A DNA stretch of 46,583 bases from Alphaproteobacteria bacterium. Its GTDB lineage: Bacteria > Pseudomonadota > Alphaproteobacteria > CAAHEQ01 > UBA3637. The DNA is taken from assembly GCA_017533325.1 (NCBI GenBank), contig JAFXIF010000055.1:1-46583 (forward strand), given 5' to 3'. The position numbers and the translations under genes are program-made. The notes beneath the pieces were generated by a model. The model did no database searches. It had not been told where the DNA came from and was given only the letters and a program-made list of their open reading frames with translations. Positions 16,450 through 27,541 of the stretch are shown in pieces (position 1 is the stretch's first letter; every line of letters begins with the position of its first letter).

Positions 16450-17613
16450 CTAGTCATCATCAATAGAACCATTCCGGCCTATAACCATTTCTTTATTAAT
16501 ATAAACCGATTGAACAAGGCCAAAACCGAAAAAGAGCGTTAGCATTGCCGTTCCCCCATAAGAAACCAGTGGCAACGGCACACCGACAACCGGTAATAAC
16601 CCTGTTACCATACCGATATTTATAAACACATACAGGGCAAAATTAACCCCTAACCCCGTTGCCAAAATTTTGCCGAAATAATTGTTTGAAATCATTCCGA
16701 TATAAAAACAATATAAAATAATGATGAAAAAAAGCAAGATGAGAGCCGTTGCACCTAAGAACCCAAACTCTTCCGCAATCAGCGTAAAAATAAAATCGGT
16801 TTGCTTTTCAGGAATAAATTCCAATCGGCTTTGCGTGCTTTGAATAAAACCTTTCCCAAATAATCCACCGGATCCTAAAGTGATTTTCGATTGCATAATA
16901 TGGTAACCGCTCCCAAGAGGATCATTCTCGGGGTTTAAAAACGTGAGCACTCGCTTTTTTTGGTATTCATGCAAAAAAGTCCATAAAATCGGAACGCTGA
17001 TAACAGCGCCCAATCCAACCAAAAAGAATTTCCAAATTTGAACGCCCACCAAAAAGAAAATAGCCCCACTACAAAAAACAAGCATTAAACCTGTTCCCAA
17101 ATCCGGCTGTTCCAAAATGAGCGCAACGGGAAAAGCCATTAATAAAACAGGCACAATCAGTCCGCGAATGGATTTAATCTCAGCCAAAGTGGCCCCATGA
17201 AAATAACGAGCCAACGCCAATACCAATGAAATTTTCATTAATTCAGACGGTTGCAAATTCATAAAACCCAGATTAAGCCAACGCTGAGCCCCCATTCCGA
17301 CATGACCAAAAAGCATCACACCGACTAAAAGACAAAAGCTTATTCCATAGATCACATAGGCATATTTCATCCAAAGTCTTAAATTAATCATAGAAGCAAA
17401 AACAAGCGCCCCTAAACTGAGCAAAAAACGCATAAATTGTTTATCCGCCCACGGATGCCATTCTCCATTTGCTGCCGAATAAAGCGTTCCGATACTGATA
17501 AAGACTGCCAAACAAACCAAAAGTAACAGCTTATAGTTAAACCCTTTAATTTTATCAGTCAGCGAAAGATTATAATTTTTAAGATAACAGTTTCTGTCTT
17601 TGAAAAACGGCAT
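16450..17613 (-). CDS. rodA: Rod-shape peptidoglycan glycosyltransferase RodA (SEDS family)
   Basis: 387 residues with about ten membrane helices. SEDS hallmarks are present: the LQPSELMKISLVLALARYFH stretch, EQPDLGTGL, the periplasmic loop GSGYHIMQSKITLGSGGLFGKGF, EFIPEKQTDFIFTLIAEEFGFLG and the final VVGVPLPLVSYGGTAML. It polymerises lipid II glycan strands for lateral wall growth, working with the transpeptidase PBP2 encoded 4 bases upstream. FtsW is excluded by the operon. Confidence 0.95.
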   Translation of the reverse strand: MPFFKDRNCYLKNYNLSLTDKIKGFNYKLLLLVCLAVFISIGTLYSAANGEWHPWADKQFMRFLLSLGALVFASMINLRLWMKYAYVIYGISFCLLVGVMLFGHVGMGAQRWLNLGFMNLQPSELMKISLVLALARYFHGATLAEIKSIRGLIVPVLLMAFPVALILEQPDLGTGLMLVFCSGAIFFLVGVQIWKFFLVGLGAVISVPILWTFLHEYQKKRVLTFLNPENDPLGSGYHIMQSKITLGSGGLFGKGFIQSTQSRLEFIPEKQTDFIFTLIAEEFGFLGATALILLFFIIILYCFYIGMISNNYFGKILATGLGVNFALYVFINIGMVTGLLPVVGVPLPLVSYGGTAMLTLFFGFGLVQSVYINKEMVIGRNGSIDDD

Positions 17614-17617
17614 GATT

Positions 17618-19447
17618 TTACCTTTTTGATTGTTTCGGATAAAGTTTCAATGTTTCGGCTAAAATTTTAGCAGCAACTGGGGCCGCACTTGAAGAACCGC
17701 CTCCCCCATGTTCAATCATAACAACAATGGCAAACCTTGGGTTTTGAACGGGTGCAAAAGCAGCAAAAATTCCATGATCGCGATATTTCCAAGGCAAATC
17801 TTCTTGCTTGATAATGCCTTTTGCCCGCTCTTTTTTGGAAATACGGCGCACCTGTGTACTCGCCGTTTTACCGGCCATTTTTTCACCATTTACATTAATT
17901 CTGGAGCGGTATGCCGTTCCTTTTTCATAGTTCACAACTTTATTCATCCCGCGTTTAATCAAGTTTAAGTTTGATTGTTTTAATCCCAAGGATTTTGCTT
18001 CATTTAACCCCATGCCTTGAATCAAATGCGGTTTAATTTTTTTACCGCCGTTAGCAATTTGCGCCGTCATAAAAGCAAGTTGCATCGGCGTTGTTGTTAA
18101 AAAACCCTGCCCGATACTTAAGTTAACGGTATCACCTGTTCGCCAACTGTCATTAAACCTTTTTTTCTTCCACTCATTTGTGGGAAGAAGACCTTCCCTT
18201 TCCCCTTTAATTCCAATTTCAACCGGCGCTCCTAAACCTAATCGCTTTGCCATTTCTATGATTTTTTCAGCACCAATTTGTTGCGCAATTTCATAAAAAT
18301 AAACATCGCACGAATGCATTAAAGCATCTTCTAAATCAAGCATTCCGTGTCCGCCATGTTTCCAACAATGAAAATCATGGTTCCCAATCGTGATTTTTCC
18401 GCCACAATAAAATTTCTTATGTGGATGAATCACTTTATTTTCAAGCGCAGCCAAAGCAACAACCAATTTAAAAATTGACCCCGGAGAATAAGTTCCCGTC
18501 AAGGCCTTATTTTGGAGCGGGCGTTTTTCATTATCGATTAAAGAACGCCAAACTTTAACAGGCACCGGCATTGTGAAAATATTGGTATCATAACTGGGGC
18601 TTGAAACCATCGCCAAAATTTCACCGGTGTTCACATCCATAACTATCGCACTGCCGGATTCTTTTCCAAGCGCTTTTAATGCAATTTCTTGTAACCTTGT
18701 ATCAATGGTCAAATTTAAACTTTCGCCTTTTAAAGCCGGTGTTTCTTCCAAAACACGAACAGACCTGCCATACGCATTCACCTCTCTTTTTCTGATACCA
18801 GGAGTGCCTTTTAAACTTTCTTCAAACGAGTTTTCAAGACCCGTTCTTCCAATACGATACCCCGGTAAATCAGCCAGCGGATTATCGGGATTTTCTTCCA
18901 AATCTTTGTCATTCATCAATGAAACATAACCGATTAAATGCGCATTTGTTTCCTTTAACGGATAAGAGCGGATTAAATCTTCTTCAATATGAATCCCCAT
19001 TAAATCCGGCGCATTTAAATGCAGAGCAGCCGCTTCACTAAAACTTAAACCATCTTTAATTCTGATTGCCATAAAGGGGCGTTTTCGTTTGATTTCTTTT
19101 TGAATCCTTAGCTTTTCATCTTCATCAAGGGATATGATTTTTTCAAAATTTTCAAGGGATTGTTGAATATCTAAAGCTTCTTCTTTAATCAAAACCGCTT
19201 GGAAATTCTTTTTATTTTCAGCCAGTTTCACACCGTTTCTATCAAAAATATTGCCTCTGGAGGGTAAAGTTAAACGAATGGAAGTTCGGTTTTTATCCGC
19301 CAACAAACGATATCGATCGCCTTGCAGGATTTGAAGATAAAAAACTCTGGAAATTAAAACCAGAATTAATAAGAAAAAAATCCCCAATAAAGCTATTAAC
19401 CGCCGAATAAAAATCCGATCCTTTTCATATTTCCACGGCGCGCTCAT
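17618..19447 (-). CDS. mrdA: Penicillin-binding protein 2 (elongasome transpeptidase)
   Basis: 609 residues. One N-terminal membrane helix (about 15-40), a pedestal domain with the RGNIFDRNGVKLAEN class B motif, then the transpeptidase domain: SPGSIFK with the active-site Ser near 322, SCD around 365-370 (MHSCDVYF) and the KTA triad variant in MAGKTASTQ. It crosslinks peptidoglycan during elongation with RodA. It overlaps mreD by 4 bases and precedes rodA by 4 bases, so the order mreBCD-mrdA-rodA is tightly coupled. Confidence 0.95.
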   Translation of the reverse strand: MSAPWKYEKDRIFIRRLIALLGIFFLLILVLISRVFYLQILQGDRYRLLADKNRTSIRLTLPSRGNIFDRNGVKLAENKKNFQAVLIKEEALDIQQSLENFEKIISLDEDEKLRIQKEIKRKRPFMAIRIKDGLSFSEAAALHLNAPDLMGIHIEEDLIRSYPLKETNAHLIGYVSLMNDKDLEENPDNPLADLPGYRIGRTGLENSFEESLKGTPGIRKREVNAYGRSVRVLEETPALKGESLNLTIDTRLQEIALKALGKESGSAIVMDVNTGEILAMVSSPSYDTNIFTMPVPVKVWRSLIDNEKRPLQNKALTGTYSPGSIFKLVVALAALENKVIHPHKKFYCGGKITIGNHDFHCWKHGGHGMLDLEDALMHSCDVYFYEIAQQIGAEKIIEMAKRLGLGAPVEIGIKGEREGLLPTNEWKKKRFNDSWRTGDTVNLSIGQGFLTTTPMQLAFMTAQIANGGKKIKPHLIQGMGLNEAKSLGLKQSNLNLIKRGMNKVVNYEKGTAYRSRINVNGEKMAGKTASTQVRRISKKERAKGIIKQEDLPWKYRDHGIFAAFAPVQNPRFAIVVMIEHGGGGSSSAAPVAAKILAETLKLYPKQSKR

Positions 19448-19947
19448 CCGTTTGCCCCCGTTTTTTGATTAATAAAGGCACAAAAAGAGGCAATAAAGGG
19501 ATAACTTAAAACGATCGTTAAATAATTCGCAAAGAATAAAAGAAAAGAAACGGATTTACTTTGCGTGAGATATAAAAGAGAAAGGCCACTTAAAGAAACA
19601 ACCAATAAAACACCACAAAAAACAGCCCACTGCCCTTTAAAAGAAAGTGAAAGCAAACTTCGTTTAAACAGATATGCAAAAAACGCCATCAAACATAAAA
19701 TACAAGATTGAAAACCCAAGGGGAAAAATAAAAGCATATCCGAAAAAACACCGATCACAAAAATAAACAAAATATTCAATCTTTTCGGATTAAAAACTGA
19801 AAAATAAAAGGTAAAACACGTTAATAAAGAAATTAAAAAGATATCTTTATTGCCTTGAACGAAAAAAACAGCTTCAAAAAAAGCAAAAAAAAGCATCACG
19901 AAAAAAGGAACAAAATATGAAAAATATTTCTTTTTTAAAAACCGCAT
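19444..19947 (-). CDS. mreD: Rod shape-determining protein MreD
   Basis: 167 residues, nearly all hydrophobic, with five to six predicted helices. Conserved sequence is weak, as usual for MreD; the call rests on size, topology and exact position between mreC (1-base stop/start overlap) and mrdA (4-base overlap). It is an inner-membrane component of the elongasome that links MreC to the RodA-PBP2 complex. Confidence 0.88.
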   Translation of the reverse strand: MRFLKKKYFSYFVPFFVMLFFAFFEAVFFVQGNKDIFLISLLTCFTFYFSVFNPKRLNILFIFVIGVFSDMLLFFPLGFQSCILCLMAFFAYLFKRSLLSLSFKGQWAVFCGVLLVVSLSGLSLLYLTQSKSVSFLLFFANYLTIVLSYPFIASFCAFINQKTGANG

Positions 19948-20807
19948 TACTCTTTTTCCTTATTTAAACAAGTGTTTTCAATCAAACCGCTTGTCCCAAA
20001 ATCAACCACTTGAACAAAACCGATATTATTTTTATTTTCCATCAAACGGACTTTAAAACCATCCTTTGTTTTTTTCACATAGCCGATAGCAAGACCTTGC
20101 GGATAAACACCGGCAACACCGGATGAAAAAACAAAATCCCCTTCTTTTAACGACGTTTCTTCCGGCAACGCCACCAAATCCGGTTCATCAGAGTTATCCC
20201 CCATTAAAATGGCAGGCTCTTTCATGTCACCGACAAAAACAGGCAATCTTGAGAAATAATCCGTTAATCTTAAAGCTCTGGATGTTGTTTTTCCCACTTC
20301 AATCACATGACCGAATAACGCGCCGTTTAATAATAAAATATTACCTTTTTGAATCCCTTTATTTTCACCACCGGCTAAAACAAGTGAATGGGAAAAAATG
20401 CTGTGATGTTCAGCTAAAACAGGCAAAGTTTTTGAAGGCGTCCCCAAATCCTTTTGATAATTTAAAACATGAGCCAACTCTTTATTTTCAATCATCAATG
20501 AAAGCGCTTTATTTTGCCAGCCTTTTAAGGCTTTATTTTCAAGGCGCAACTTTTTATTTTCTTCATAAACGTTAAAATAATTTTGAAACGCCTCCATTTT
20601 TTCACTTATTTTTTCAAACGGCGTTGAAACAACATCAAAAACAGGAGAAACAGCTTCTCTTGAAGCCGAAGATATTTTTTCAAAAATAAGAGCTTTTGAA
20701 TGAGTTGAAACAATAAATAAAAAGGCTGAAAACAAAGCAAAAGCAAGGGCAATAAATCTTTTAAGCTGCTCTTTAATTCGTTGCAGTCTGAAAAACTTAT
20801 TGCCCAT
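19947..20807 (-). CDS. mreC: Cell shape-determining protein MreC
   Basis: 286 residues. One N-terminal membrane helix (about 18-36), a coiled coil (about 65-105, ENKKLRLENKALKGW), then the periplasmic double beta-barrel domain with LVLAGGENKGIQKGNILLLNGALFGHVIEVG and FSSGVAGVYPQGLAIGYV. It activates PBP2 and scaffolds the elongasome. It lies 24 bases behind mreB, and its stop codon shares a base with the mreD start. Confidence 0.93.
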   Translation of the reverse strand: MGNKFFRLQRIKEQLKRFIALAFALFSAFLFIVSTHSKALIFEKISSASREAVSPVFDVVSTPFEKISEKMEAFQNYFNVYEENKKLRLENKALKGWQNKALSLMIENKELAHVLNYQKDLGTPSKTLPVLAEHHSIFSHSLVLAGGENKGIQKGNILLLNGALFGHVIEVGKTTSRALRLTDYFSRLPVFVGDMKEPAILMGDNSDEPDLVALPEETSLKEGDFVFSSGVAGVYPQGLAIGYVKKTKDGFKVRLMENKNNIGFVQVVDFGTSGLIENTCLNKEKE

Positions 20808-20831
20808 TTTTATCCCGCTTTTTTATTTAAA

Positions 20832-21951
<1,120 letters not shown>

Positions 21952-21972
21952 TATCTTTTTTATAAAATCCAT

Positions 21973-22006
21973 AAAAAAACTTCCCTTAAACAAATTTAAG
22001 AGAAGT
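21973..22006 (-). terminator. Intrinsic terminator of the autotransporter gene
   Basis: On the minus strand a 12-bp stem (22006-21995 with 21990-21979, one G-U pair), a 4-nt loop TTTG and a run of seven T. It separates the autotransporter from the mreB operon. Confidence 0.85.
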
Positions 22007-22028
22007 CTTTTTCTTTTGGGAAAACAAC

Positions 22029-25000
22029 CTAGAAATTATATTTCACGTTTGCCGTTCCCGTATGGTTGGTGTAATCCCCTTTAAAGAGACCTTCATATTC
22101 AAGACCAATTTCTGTTCTTTTATCGATTTCAAAGCCGATTTTCAAACCGATTTCAATCCCGAATTTATCCATTTCTTCCGATTCAAGAGAATAACCCGCA
22201 CCGTTTAACAACACAACTTGGTTATCCAATGTCGGAGAGATAAAGTCATAAGTGACAGCGGCGCGCAATTCCGGATACCATTGAATGGAGGGAGAAAGCG
22301 AATAACCGACCGTGTATCTGGCACCTAAAATACCCGTCAATGCATGCGCATCAGCAGCTTCAACCGTTTGCCCCAATGTGTCCGTATATTCTTTTTGTTT
22401 CGTGTAAACATATCTTAAACCGGCTTCCGGTGATAAAACACCGCTCACCCATTTACCGACAACAACCGGACCTAATTTATAACCGGCAATCACTTCGGCG
22501 GCGGCAATATTGACATCATATTCTGACTCAACCTTTTGAGATAAGACTTTTCTTTCTTCCGTTACCGTTGATTGACCATACATGGCAAATCCGTTTACAT
22601 AGAAGCGTCCCGGATGATATTGACCATAAACGATACCGGCATGTGTTTGAATTTCAGTATCGCGGTTCAACCCTTTTCCGTCTGCAAAAGAATAGGTATA
22701 AGCCGCACCGACTTTTAAATTTCGATCAATTGGCGTTTCCACACCGGCAATCACCCCGACTGTATCCATTTCAAAGGATTTATCGCCTGTATTTTCGCTT
22801 GTGGAATATAAGGAATGCATCCACACACGAGAGGTTTCTTTCGGGGCTTTATAATGCACTTTGCCATTATAAACAAAGTGAGATTTTTCCATGGCATCAT
22901 AAAAGCGTTGCCCTAATGCATTTGAAATTTGACGAGTCACTTCTGAAGCATGAGAAGCAATTAAGGCGGAAGAATCCGGCGTTAAAGAATTAATGGCGTC
23001 TTGATAATCATCCGTATTCGTGCCATGCAACTGAGCCAATTCGTTTAATTTTTCTTGCATTAAAGAGGCTTGTTCATTCCCTTCGATTTTTTCGTTATCA
23101 ATCCAGGCATTGGAAGCTTCTTTGCTGTATGAAGTGCATTTTCCGTCTTTACAATAAGGATTTTTAGTTGCCTCTTCAGCTTTTAATTGAGCTTCCCCAT
23201 CCGTTAACTTTCTGATTTGATAAACACCGTCAGCGCCTTTCTTTTCTTTCACTTCATAAAGCATATTTTCGCTTAAGTTTTGGAAATCGCCGGTTGAGTT
23301 TGAAGCTTTAATAATTTGATATTCTTTTGTTTCGCCTTTTTTAATTTCGCCAACGCCCACAACAACGCCCAAAGACGTGTTTTCATTTGAGATTGAAACC
23401 GTGTCCGCTTCAATTTTGCCGTTCGAACCGTTTTCAATATGCGTAATCACTTTTGAATTCTTTTTAATATCAACCGTATCGGCATAAATTGTGTTTTGAC
23501 CTAAATCAACGCGCGAATTTTCAATACTGACCGAACCGTCTTTATTTTTTTGCTTTGTGTTAATCCCACCGAAAAGTTGCAAATCAGAATGCGTGATTTT
23601 AATAGCACCTTTGTTATAAATATCCCCTGTTTTATCAAACAATGTATGAGAACTTTCCGGATAGGCAGCCGTTGTATACGGCGCATAGTCAATATCCATT
23701 GTGTCTTTCACATTTTCAATTTTCACCGTTCCAAGGTTATAAATATTTGCCCCTAAATCAGCTTGGTTGTTTCTAAAGGCAACACTTTCACCGGAAATAC
23801 TTAATTCAGCACCTTTATCATTATAAACGGCACCCCCTAATGGAGCTTTATTCCCTTCAAAAACGGTTGTTCCATTCAACGCCATAATCCCTTTGTTGAA
23901 AATAGCACCACCGCCTGTTTTGGCTTCATTATTTTTAAAATAGACCTCTCCATTAAAGTTCACGCGACCGATATCATTTGCAAACAGTTCGTTATAAATA
24001 GCACCCCCAAAAGCCGTTGCCTGTTCACTTAAGGCTTTGTTCCCTTCAAAATAAACCTTTGTCCTTGCCCCAAATGTGATGTTTCCTTCAGCATTATATA
24101 AAGCACCCCCGCGCCCTTGGATAAAGTGAACATTGTGTTGTTGCAATTCTTCATTGGTATATTGATCTTCAGCAATCAAATTTTTAACTTCATTATTCTT
24201 GAAAACAATGGTTGAATCCCCATCAAAGGTTACCGTAGCATAGTTGGTAATCGCACCGCCAACGGCATAAGTAGAGGCTAAAACTTTATTCCCCTCAAAT
24301 GTCGCATTATCATTAAAAGAGACCGTTGCCGTTGCACCAAGTGCTTGTAAAGCAGCCCCTTCGCCATAGGAATATCCATTGGTTGCAGTGATCGTATTGT
24401 TTTTAAATGTTGTTTTACCATTAAAGACAATCCGCCCATCAGATAAATAAACACCTGCACCGTTCCCAGAGGATTGATCAGAAACGGTTGCAATCTGATT
24501 GGAAATAAAATTTGTCTCCCCGTTAAAGGTAACAAGAGAATTGTTCCCTAACGTATAAAGACCTCCACCTGCAACCACTTCACCTAATGTCGGACTGGTC
24601 AAAATGGCATTATTTGATTGAAAAGTGGTGTTTCCGTCAAAGGTTATCTCTCCCTTCATATTGGCAACACCACCCCCATAGGCATACAAGTCATCAGAAA
24701 CAACAGTATTATTTCGGAAAATAGTTTCCCCTTTAAAAAGAAGAGTCGGGACAGTGACAGTGAGGCTTGAATTATTGGCATAATCCGTTCCCGCATTAAA
24801 AACAGCACCCCCACGGCTTGCTGTTCCATACGCAGCTATATTATTATCAAAGATTGCTCTCTTTTCAAACACAGCTTTATTAGCGTTATAAAAAGCACCC
24901 CCATCACTTAAAGACCAGGCATCTTGCGTAGATCCATCCCCCGGATATAATAATGTATGAGTCCATTTTTGCCCAACATAGTTATCAGAAAAAGAAACAG

Positions 25001-25745
25001 AACCTTTGAAATTGGCTACCCCCTCATTATAAACTGCACCACCTTGAGCAAAAGAATTGGCAAAACCTACACCTGATGTGGTTCCTGCTATAATCCCATT
25101 CTTCGAAAAAGAAGCAGTCGTATCAGGCGCAACCGTTAAATTTTCCTTATTATAAACAGCTGCCCCTTTTGATTGTATATCAGATAAATTTTGAGGGGAC
25201 CAAACAGTAGCAGAATCAATCATATTATTCGCAAAATGAATGCTTTTTCCCGTAAAAGAAAGATCTGCATCGTTATAAAGTGCACCCCCTTCAAAGTCAG
25301 TTATCGGATTTAGTAGAGGAACAGCATAAATATTTCCATTCGTTGTTGCTATCAAGTCTTCAAAGGGAACATTGGTTATAACTTTCAGTCCACCTTCTTG
25401 AACATAATGCGCATTTTGAAAGGCCACTTCGCCCATAAAGTTCAAATCAACATTTACGGCAGAAAGCCAGCTGCTATAGTGTTCCTTTTGTTTCATAATA
25501 AATTCTTGTCCGGGGTTAGGAATACTAAACCCGAGATCTGCACCTTCAGATGCATTTAATTCAATAACCGTGGTCCCCGCCAATAAAGAGGTTCTCAATT
25601 CCGTTCCGTCATTGATACCAATATTATTAGCAACAGCGCTCATCGGGAAACAAACAGAGCTTAATAATAAAGCAACAAACAATGTTCTTTTGGCAAAAGT
25701 CCCCACGTCTTCTTTCCTTGCAATCGGACCGGATTTAACCATCAT
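22029..25745 (-). CDS. Type V autotransporter with Pmp-like GGA(I/V/L)/FxxN repeats
   Basis: 1238 residues. A signal peptide covers about 1-39 (TLFVALLLSSVCFPMSAVA). The passenger (about 40-880) carries roughly fourteen imperfect repeats combining GGAVYN/GGAIFN-type motifs with F-x-x-N motifs (FKNN, FEGN, FSDN, FRNN), the signature of chlamydial polymorphic membrane proteins and of beta-helix adhesins. A linker with one Cys pair (YCKDGKC) leads to a C-terminal 12-strand barrel (about 965-1238) ending in KYNF, the outer-membrane insertion signal. Probable surface adhesin or host-interaction protein. GGGGGAG lies just before two consecutive ATG codons; the second (25742) has better spacing. Flanked by its own promoter and terminator. 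Confidence 0.88.
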   Translation of the reverse strand: MMVKSGPIARKEDVGTFAKRTLFVALLLSSVCFPMSAVANNIGINDGTELRTSLLAGTTVIELNASEGADLGFSIPNPGQEFIMKQKEHYSSWLSAVNVDLNFMGEVAFQNAHYVQEGGLKVITNVPFEDLIATTNGNIYAVPLLNPITDFEGGALYNDADLSFTGKSIHFANNMIDSATVWSPQNLSDIQSKGAAVYNKENLTVAPDTTASFSKNGIIAGTTSGVGFANSFAQGGAVYNEGVANFKGSVSFSDNYVGQKWTHTLLYPGDGSTQDAWSLSDGGAFYNANKAVFEKRAIFDNNIAAYGTASRGGAVFNAGTDYANNSSLTVTVPTLLFKGETIFRNNTVVSDDLYAYGGGVANMKGEITFDGNTTFQSNNAILTSPTLGEVVAGGGLYTLGNNSLVTFNGETNFISNQIATVSDQSSGNGAGVYLSDGRIVFNGKTTFKNNTITATNGYSYGEGAALQALGATATVSFNDNATFEGNKVLASTYAVGGAITNYATVTFDGDSTIVFKNNEVKNLIAEDQYTNEELQQHNVHFIQGRGGALYNAEGNITFGARTKVYFEGNKALSEQATAFGGAIYNELFANDIGRVNFNGEVYFKNNEAKTGGGAIFNKGIMALNGTTVFEGNKAPLGGAVYNDKGAELSISGESVAFRNNQADLGANIYNLGTVKIENVKDTMDIDYAPYTTAAYPESSHTLFDKTGDIYNKGAIKITHSDLQLFGGINTKQKNKDGSVSIENSRVDLGQNTIYADTVDIKKNSKVITHIENGSNGKIEADTVSISNENTSLGVVVGVGEIKKGETKEYQIIKASNSTGDFQNLSENMLYEVKEKKGADGVYQIRKLTDGEAQLKAEEATKNPYCKDGKCTSYSKEASNAWIDNEKIEGNEQASLMQEKLNELAQLHGTNTDDYQDAINSLTPDSSALIASHASEVTRQISNALGQRFYDAMEKSHFVYNGKVHYKAPKETSRVWMHSLYSTSENTGDKSFEMDTVGVIAGVETPIDRNLKVGAAYTYSFADGKGLNRDTEIQTHAGIVYGQYHPGRFYVNGFAMYGQSTVTEERKVLSQKVESEYDVNIAAAEVIAGYKLGPVVVGKWVSGVLSPEAGLRYVYTKQKEYTDTLGQTVEAADAHALTGILGARYTVGYSLSPSIQWYPELRAAVTYDFISPTLDNQVVLLNGAGYSLESEEMDKFGIEIGLKIGFEIDKRTEIGLEYEGLFKGDYTNHTGTANVKYNF

Positions 25746-25788
25746 ATTCTCCCCCTAGAAAAAAATAAAATAAACCCTTTATTCTTTA

Positions 25789-25817
25789 GTATTAAAACAA
25801 CAGAATATATTTTGCAA
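25789..25817 (-). promoter_or_regulatory. Candidate promoter of the autotransporter gene
   Basis: On the minus strand TTGCAA (25817-25812), a 17-bp spacer and TAATAC (25794-25789), giving a leader of about 37 bases before the start. Confidence 0.45.
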
Positions 25818-25898
25818 GCTTTTTTTTATTTTTTTTCAACTTTTTTTAAGGCGCCCATAAAATTTAAATTTCATGATAAAAAAGGAGCAAAAAAACTC

Positions 25899-25927
25899 TT
25901 TACAAGCGGCATAAAAAAAGATAAAGT
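25899..25927 (+). promoter_or_regulatory. Candidate promoter of the folA-thyA operon
   Basis: TTTACA at 25899-25904, a 17-bp spacer and TAAAGT at 25922-25927. The start codon with AAAGGAG lies 23 bases downstream. Confidence 0.4.
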
Positions 25928-25950
25928 AACTAAAAAAAGGAGATGAAGAG

Positions 25951-26508
25951 ATGACAAAAATAGCCGTTTGGTGTCGCCATAAAGAAGATAACATTATTGG
26001 TATCGGCCCAAATATCCCTTGGCATGTTTCAAGCGATTTTAAAAGATTTCAAAGATTAACAACCCATAAAGCGCTTTTGGTCGGGCAGACAACTTATGAA
26101 AGTTTTCCGAACAGAACCCTTCCAAACAGAAAAATTTTCATCCTCACTTTTGAAAAAGAGTATCAAGTTTCCGATCCCAAAAATCATTTTGTTATTCCGC
26201 TTGAAGAAGTGAACCAGATTCAAGAGGAACTTTATATTTCAGGCGGAGCCAGTATATATAAACTGATGATGGAAAAACTTGTGCCCGATTTTATTGTTGA
26301 TTCTGTTTATTTGGGTGATTTAAAAGAAGGATTAACGGGAAATCCCGTAAGCATTACACCAAGCGTTCAAATTATGGAAAAAGAATATGAAAAAATAACA
26401 GATGATTTTTTGCTTGATAATGTTGCCACCACCATTTGGGCAAAAAAGGGAGCTCAAATTGATGAAGAAACACTCACTCATCTTAAAAATGCGATTTATA
26501 ATTATTAG
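25951..26508 (+). CDS. folA: Dihydrofolate reductase
   Basis: 185 residues, a little long for the family (about 160-170). The folate-site sequence IPWHVSSDFKRFQRLT carries the catalytic acid Asp and the Trp of the M20-type loop region; LLVGQTTYESFPNRTLPNRKIFILT is the NADPH-binding GRxTxES-like segment, and ISGGASIYKLMM is the second conserved glycine pair. It regenerates tetrahydrofolate consumed by the thymidylate synthase encoded 15 bases downstream. The C-terminal 25 residues are an extension. The order folA-thyA is the reverse of the commoner thyA-folA. The divergent core makes distant RibD-type reductases a remote alternative. Confidence 0.88.
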   Translation: MTKIAVWCRHKEDNIIGIGPNIPWHVSSDFKRFQRLTTHKALLVGQTTYESFPNRTLPNRKIFILTFEKEYQVSDPKNHFVIPLEEVNQIQEELYISGGASIYKLMMEKLVPDFIVDSVYLGDLKEGLTGNPVSITPSVQIMEKEYEKITDDFLLDNVATTIWAKKGAQIDEETLTHLKNAIYNY

Positions 26509-26523
26509 ATAAGGATAAAAAAA

Positions 26524-27309
26524 ATGAAACAATATTTAGATCTTTTAGAACACATCATGACAACAGGCGTTGACAAACCGAACCGCACCGGAATTGACAC
26601 GCGCTCTGTTTTCGGGGCTCAAATGCGATTTGATTTATCTAAAGGATTTCCATTGGTAACAACCAAAAAGGTCCATTTAAAATCCATTATCCATGAGCTC
26701 ATTTGGTTATTATCCGGCAACACCAACATTAAATATTTAAAAGATAACAATGTCAGAATTTGGAACGAATGGGCGGATGAAAATGGCGATTTAGGACCGG
26801 TTTATGGCGCTCAATGGCGCAATTTTAACGGGCAAGGCATAGATCAGATTAAAGATGTTGTGAACCGACTTAAAACAAACCCGAATGACAGAAGGATGAT
26901 TGTGAGCGCTTGGAATCCGGCTCAAATTGACCAGATGGCCCTGCCCCCTTGTCATGCCTTCTTTCAATTTTATACGGCAAACGGGAAACTGTCTTGTCAA
27001 TTATATCAACGCTCTTGCGATATGTTTTTAGGTGTTCCGTTTAACATTGCCTCTTATTCTTTATTAACCATGATGATGGCTCAAGTGACGGGATTTGAAC
27101 CGGGAGATTTTGTTCATACCTTGGGAGATGCCCATATTTATCACAATCATTTTGATCAGGTGAAAGAACAATTATCGCGAAAACCATTTGAGTTACCCAA
27201 AATGAAAATCAATCCGGCTGTCAAAAACATTGACGACTTTAAATATGAAGATTTTGAGTTAACGGGTTATGAATCTCATGGAAAACTTGAAGGCGTTGTT
27301 GCCGTTTAA
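26524..27309 (+). CDS. thyA: Thymidylate synthase ThyA
   Basis: 261 residues, the short (E. coli-like, 264) form. Conserved blocks are intact: DRTG-type [12 protein letters not shown], the RNWA-like [20 protein letters not shown], the catalytic Cys in [28 protein letters not shown] and HIYHNHFDQ. It methylates dUMP using methylenetetrahydrofolate and yields dihydrofolate. The presence of ThyA rather than ThyX matches the dihydrofolate reductase immediately upstream. Confidence 0.97.
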   Translation: MKQYLDLLEHIMTTGVDKPNRTGIDTRSVFGAQMRFDLSKGFPLVTTKKVHLKSIIHELIWLLSGNTNIKYLKDNNVRIWNEWADENGDLGPVYGAQWRNFNGQGIDQIKDVVNRLKTNPNDRRMIVSAWNPAQIDQMALPPCHAFFQFYTANGKLSCQLYQRSCDMFLGVPFNIASYSLLTMMMAQVTGFEPGDFVHTLGDAHIYHNHFDQVKEQLSRKPFELPKMKINPAVKNIDDFKYEDFELTGYESHGKLEGVVAV

Positions 27310-27318
27310 GGAGAAAAA

Positions 27319-27513
27319 ATGAAACATATTGTGGCTGCTATTTTGATTTTGTTTATTTTTAGAGGGGTTACCTATATCTTTTTCCCCAAAGGAGTGAAAT
27401 ACATCGCTCAAAAAATGGCCGATATTGATGATTTATCATATAGAATGTATGGATGGTTGTTATTGTTCTTGTCATTCATCATCTGGGTAAGTTATTTAAG
27501 ACATCAATTCTAA
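27319..27513 (+). CDS. Small membrane protein, DUF2065/YjeT-like
   Basis: 64 residues with two hydrophobic helices (about 3-22 and 44-60) joined by a short charged loop. The pattern of a glycine near residue 16, FFPKGVKYIAQKMADIDD, then a second helix resembles the DUF2065 (YjeT) family of small inner-membrane proteins of unknown role. It has a GGAGAAAA ribosome site, starts 9 bases after thyA and lies 28 bases before the giant gene, so it is in the same transcript. Confidence 0.65.
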   Translation: MKHIVAAILILFIFRGVTYIFFPKGVKYIAQKMADIDDLSYRMYGWLLLFLSFIIWVSYLRHQF

Positions 27514-27541
27514 AAGAAAGATTAAAGGGGAGAAGTAAAAA

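Noticed and set aside
20123..20575. 150-codon plus-strand open frame inside mreC
   Set aside because: Antisense shadow of mreC with no domain and no ribosome site.
22568..22993. 141-codon plus-strand open frame inside the autotransporter
   Set aside because: Antisense shadow of the conserved barrel region; composition follows the opposite coding frame.
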